This document shows, piece after piece, positions 63,091-64,000 of a stretch of 64,000 bases of DNA. The position numbers were made by a program, and so were the translations under genes. Each line of letters begins with the position of its first letter. The stretch's first letter is position 1. Below the pieces are notes generated by a model that was not told where the DNA came from, ran no database searches, and worked only from the letters and a program-made list of their open reading frames with translations. Where the stretch lies: positions 1,612,001 to 1,676,000 of the forward strand of contig AP025576.1 in NCBI GenBank assembly GCA_022845955.1. Direction: 5' to 3'. This stretch comes from Lachnospiraceae bacterium (GTDB taxonomy: Bacteria > Bacillota > Clostridia > Lachnospirales > Lachnospiraceae).

Positions 63091-64000
63091 ATGAGGGAAA
63101 ATAAGAGATACGGTTACGAAGAAGCGGTGGATTATGTGCTTCAGATTCCGAAATTTACGAAGAAAAATACGCCGGAGGATACCCGAAGGTTTTATGAATA
63201 TCTGGGAAGGCCCGGAGAGCGCTCCGGGCTTATCCATGTGGCAGGGACAAATGGAAAAGGGTCCGTCTGTTCTTATATCGATTCCGTGCTGGAGGAAGCC
63301 GGTTACCGCACGGGGCTGTTTACCTCTCCCCATCTGGTGGACGTAAGGGAACGGTTCCGGCTGAAGGGTGAAATGATATCCACAGAGGATTTTGCCCGGG
63401 TGTTTAATCAGGTGCTGGAAAATGTGGAAAACTTTTCTGAAAAATGCGGGAACGGTGTATATCATCCCACGTTTTTTGAAATGCTGTTTTTTATGGCGAT
63501 GCTATGGTTTCAGGAAAAACGGGCAGACTATATTATATTGGAAACCGGAATGGGCGGAAGGCTGGACGCCACCAATGTAATCGCCCATCCGTGTGTTACG
63601 GTGATTACCCGCATCGGTCTGGATCATACGGAATATCTGGGAAACAGTAAGGAAGAGATCGCCGGGGAAAAGGCGGGAATCATCAAAAAAGGCGTGCCTG
63701 TGGTGTTCTGGGAACAGGAGGAATCCGTGAACCGGGTCATTGTCGAAAAGGCGCGCGGCTTGTCGGCGGAAGTGATTCCTGTGTCAGAAAAACAAGTTAT
63801 TTTCTTTAAATTTAAGAATAAAACCGTTGATTTTTCCATGCGCTCTGAGTATTATGGATATATTAGGGCCAGCCTGCCGACGGCTGCTGTATACCAAAAA
63901 GAAAATGCAGCCCTGGCCATACGTGCCCTGGAGGTGCTGGGACGTACCTGTCCTTTGACCAGGCAGCAGGTGGAAGCCGGATTGTCCCATGCAAGATGGG
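63091..64000 (+). CDS. folC: Folylpolyglutamate synthase/dihydrofolate synthase (3' end outside window)
   Basis: The frame is open from ATG 63091 to the window edge (303 codons). The P-loop HVAGTNGKGS (49-58), TSPHLVDVRER, ETGMGGRLDATN and GLDHTEYLG motifs identify FolC, which adds glutamates to folates. A GGTAAAGGAAG stretch precedes the start. The C-terminal about 130 residues lie beyond the window. It follows valS with a gap of 157 bases and may be in the same transcript, an arrangement common in Firmicutes. Confidence 0.95.
   Translation, partial: MRENKRYGYEEAVDYVLQIPKFTKKNTPEDTRRFYEYLGRPGERSGLIHVAGTNGKGSVCSYIDSVLEEAGYRTGLFTSPHLVDVRERFRLKGEMISTEDFARVFNQVLENVENFSEKCGNGVYHPTFFEMLFFMAMLWFQEKRADYIILETGMGGRLDATNVIAHPCVTVITRIGLDHTEYLGNSKEEIAGEKAGIIKKGVPVVFWEQEESVNRVIVEKARGLSAEVIPVSEKQVIFFKFKNKTVDFSMRSEYYGYIRASLPTAAVYQKENAALAIRALEVLGRTCPLTRQQVEAGLSHARW

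Overview
The window looks like a chromosomal segment of a gut-type Clostridia bacterium, most likely of the Lachnospiraceae. The basis is moderate GC, strong AGGAGG ribosome-binding sites, a T-box upstream of valS, CUT1 sugar importers that lack their own ATPase, GPH transporters, an AraC-GH39 fusion, anaerobic glycyl-radical chemistry and cysteine-type sulfatases. The genus cannot be read from the sequence alone. No rRNA, tRNA or CRISPR array was seen.

Layout. 1-5343: end of an MFS transporter, a FAD/Rieske oxidoreductase, a sialate O-acetylesterase-like protein, a tocopherol-cyclase-family protein and a DUF523 protein. A MITE-like 239-bp palindrome with a 10-bp direct repeat on each side lies upstream of the DUF523 gene. 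5363-10819: a LytTR/GHKL two-component pair, then (after a terminator and a multi-hairpin element) a small membrane-anchored protein and a BceAB-like ABC transporter. 10924-38856: a large carbohydrate island. It holds two divergent sulfatases and then a long probable operon of binding protein, two permeases, class II aldolase, sulfatase, GH38, GH38, ROK protein, GH38, GH2 and GH38. A DeoR regulator, a glycyl-radical enzyme and its activase follow. 38984-44716: an AraC-GH39 fusion regulator, a GPH symporter and a type-B carboxylesterase interrupted at a G8 tract. 45053-52024: a LacI regulator, three matching operators, a second CUT1 importer and two ADP-ribosylglycohydrolase-family proteins. 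52141-52724: a decayed IS1182-type transposase. 52933-64000: a zinc-ribbon protein, a CatB/Vat-type acetyltransferase with a possible leader peptide, a MerR-TipAS regulator with a 19-bp-spacer promoter, an inositol monophosphatase, an LRR protein, an SGNH hydrolase with a Gln/Ala-rich stalk, a NERD protein, a valine T-box with valS, and the start of folC.

How the genes fit together. None of the glycosidases or sulfatases of the 10.9-34.6 kb island shows a signal peptide, while the binding protein is a lipoprotein. The island therefore reads as an import-first pathway: a mannose-rich, probably sulfated oligosaccharide is taken up by the ABC importer and then desulfated and trimmed inside the cell by four alpha-mannosidases and a beta-mannosidase-like GH2. 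The sugars would be phosphorylated and cleaved by the ROK protein and the aldolase. The glycyl-radical enzyme, with a Cys-Gly-Glu active site unlike the common named classes, may handle a downstream product. The LacI/ABC/ADP-ribosylglycohydrolase cluster is a second uptake system, whose substrate may carry an N- or O-ribosyl bond. The strongest candidates for undescribed biology are the sulfated-mannoside island with its glycyl-radical enzyme, the ADP-ribosylglycohydrolase uptake operon and the MITE-like palindrome.
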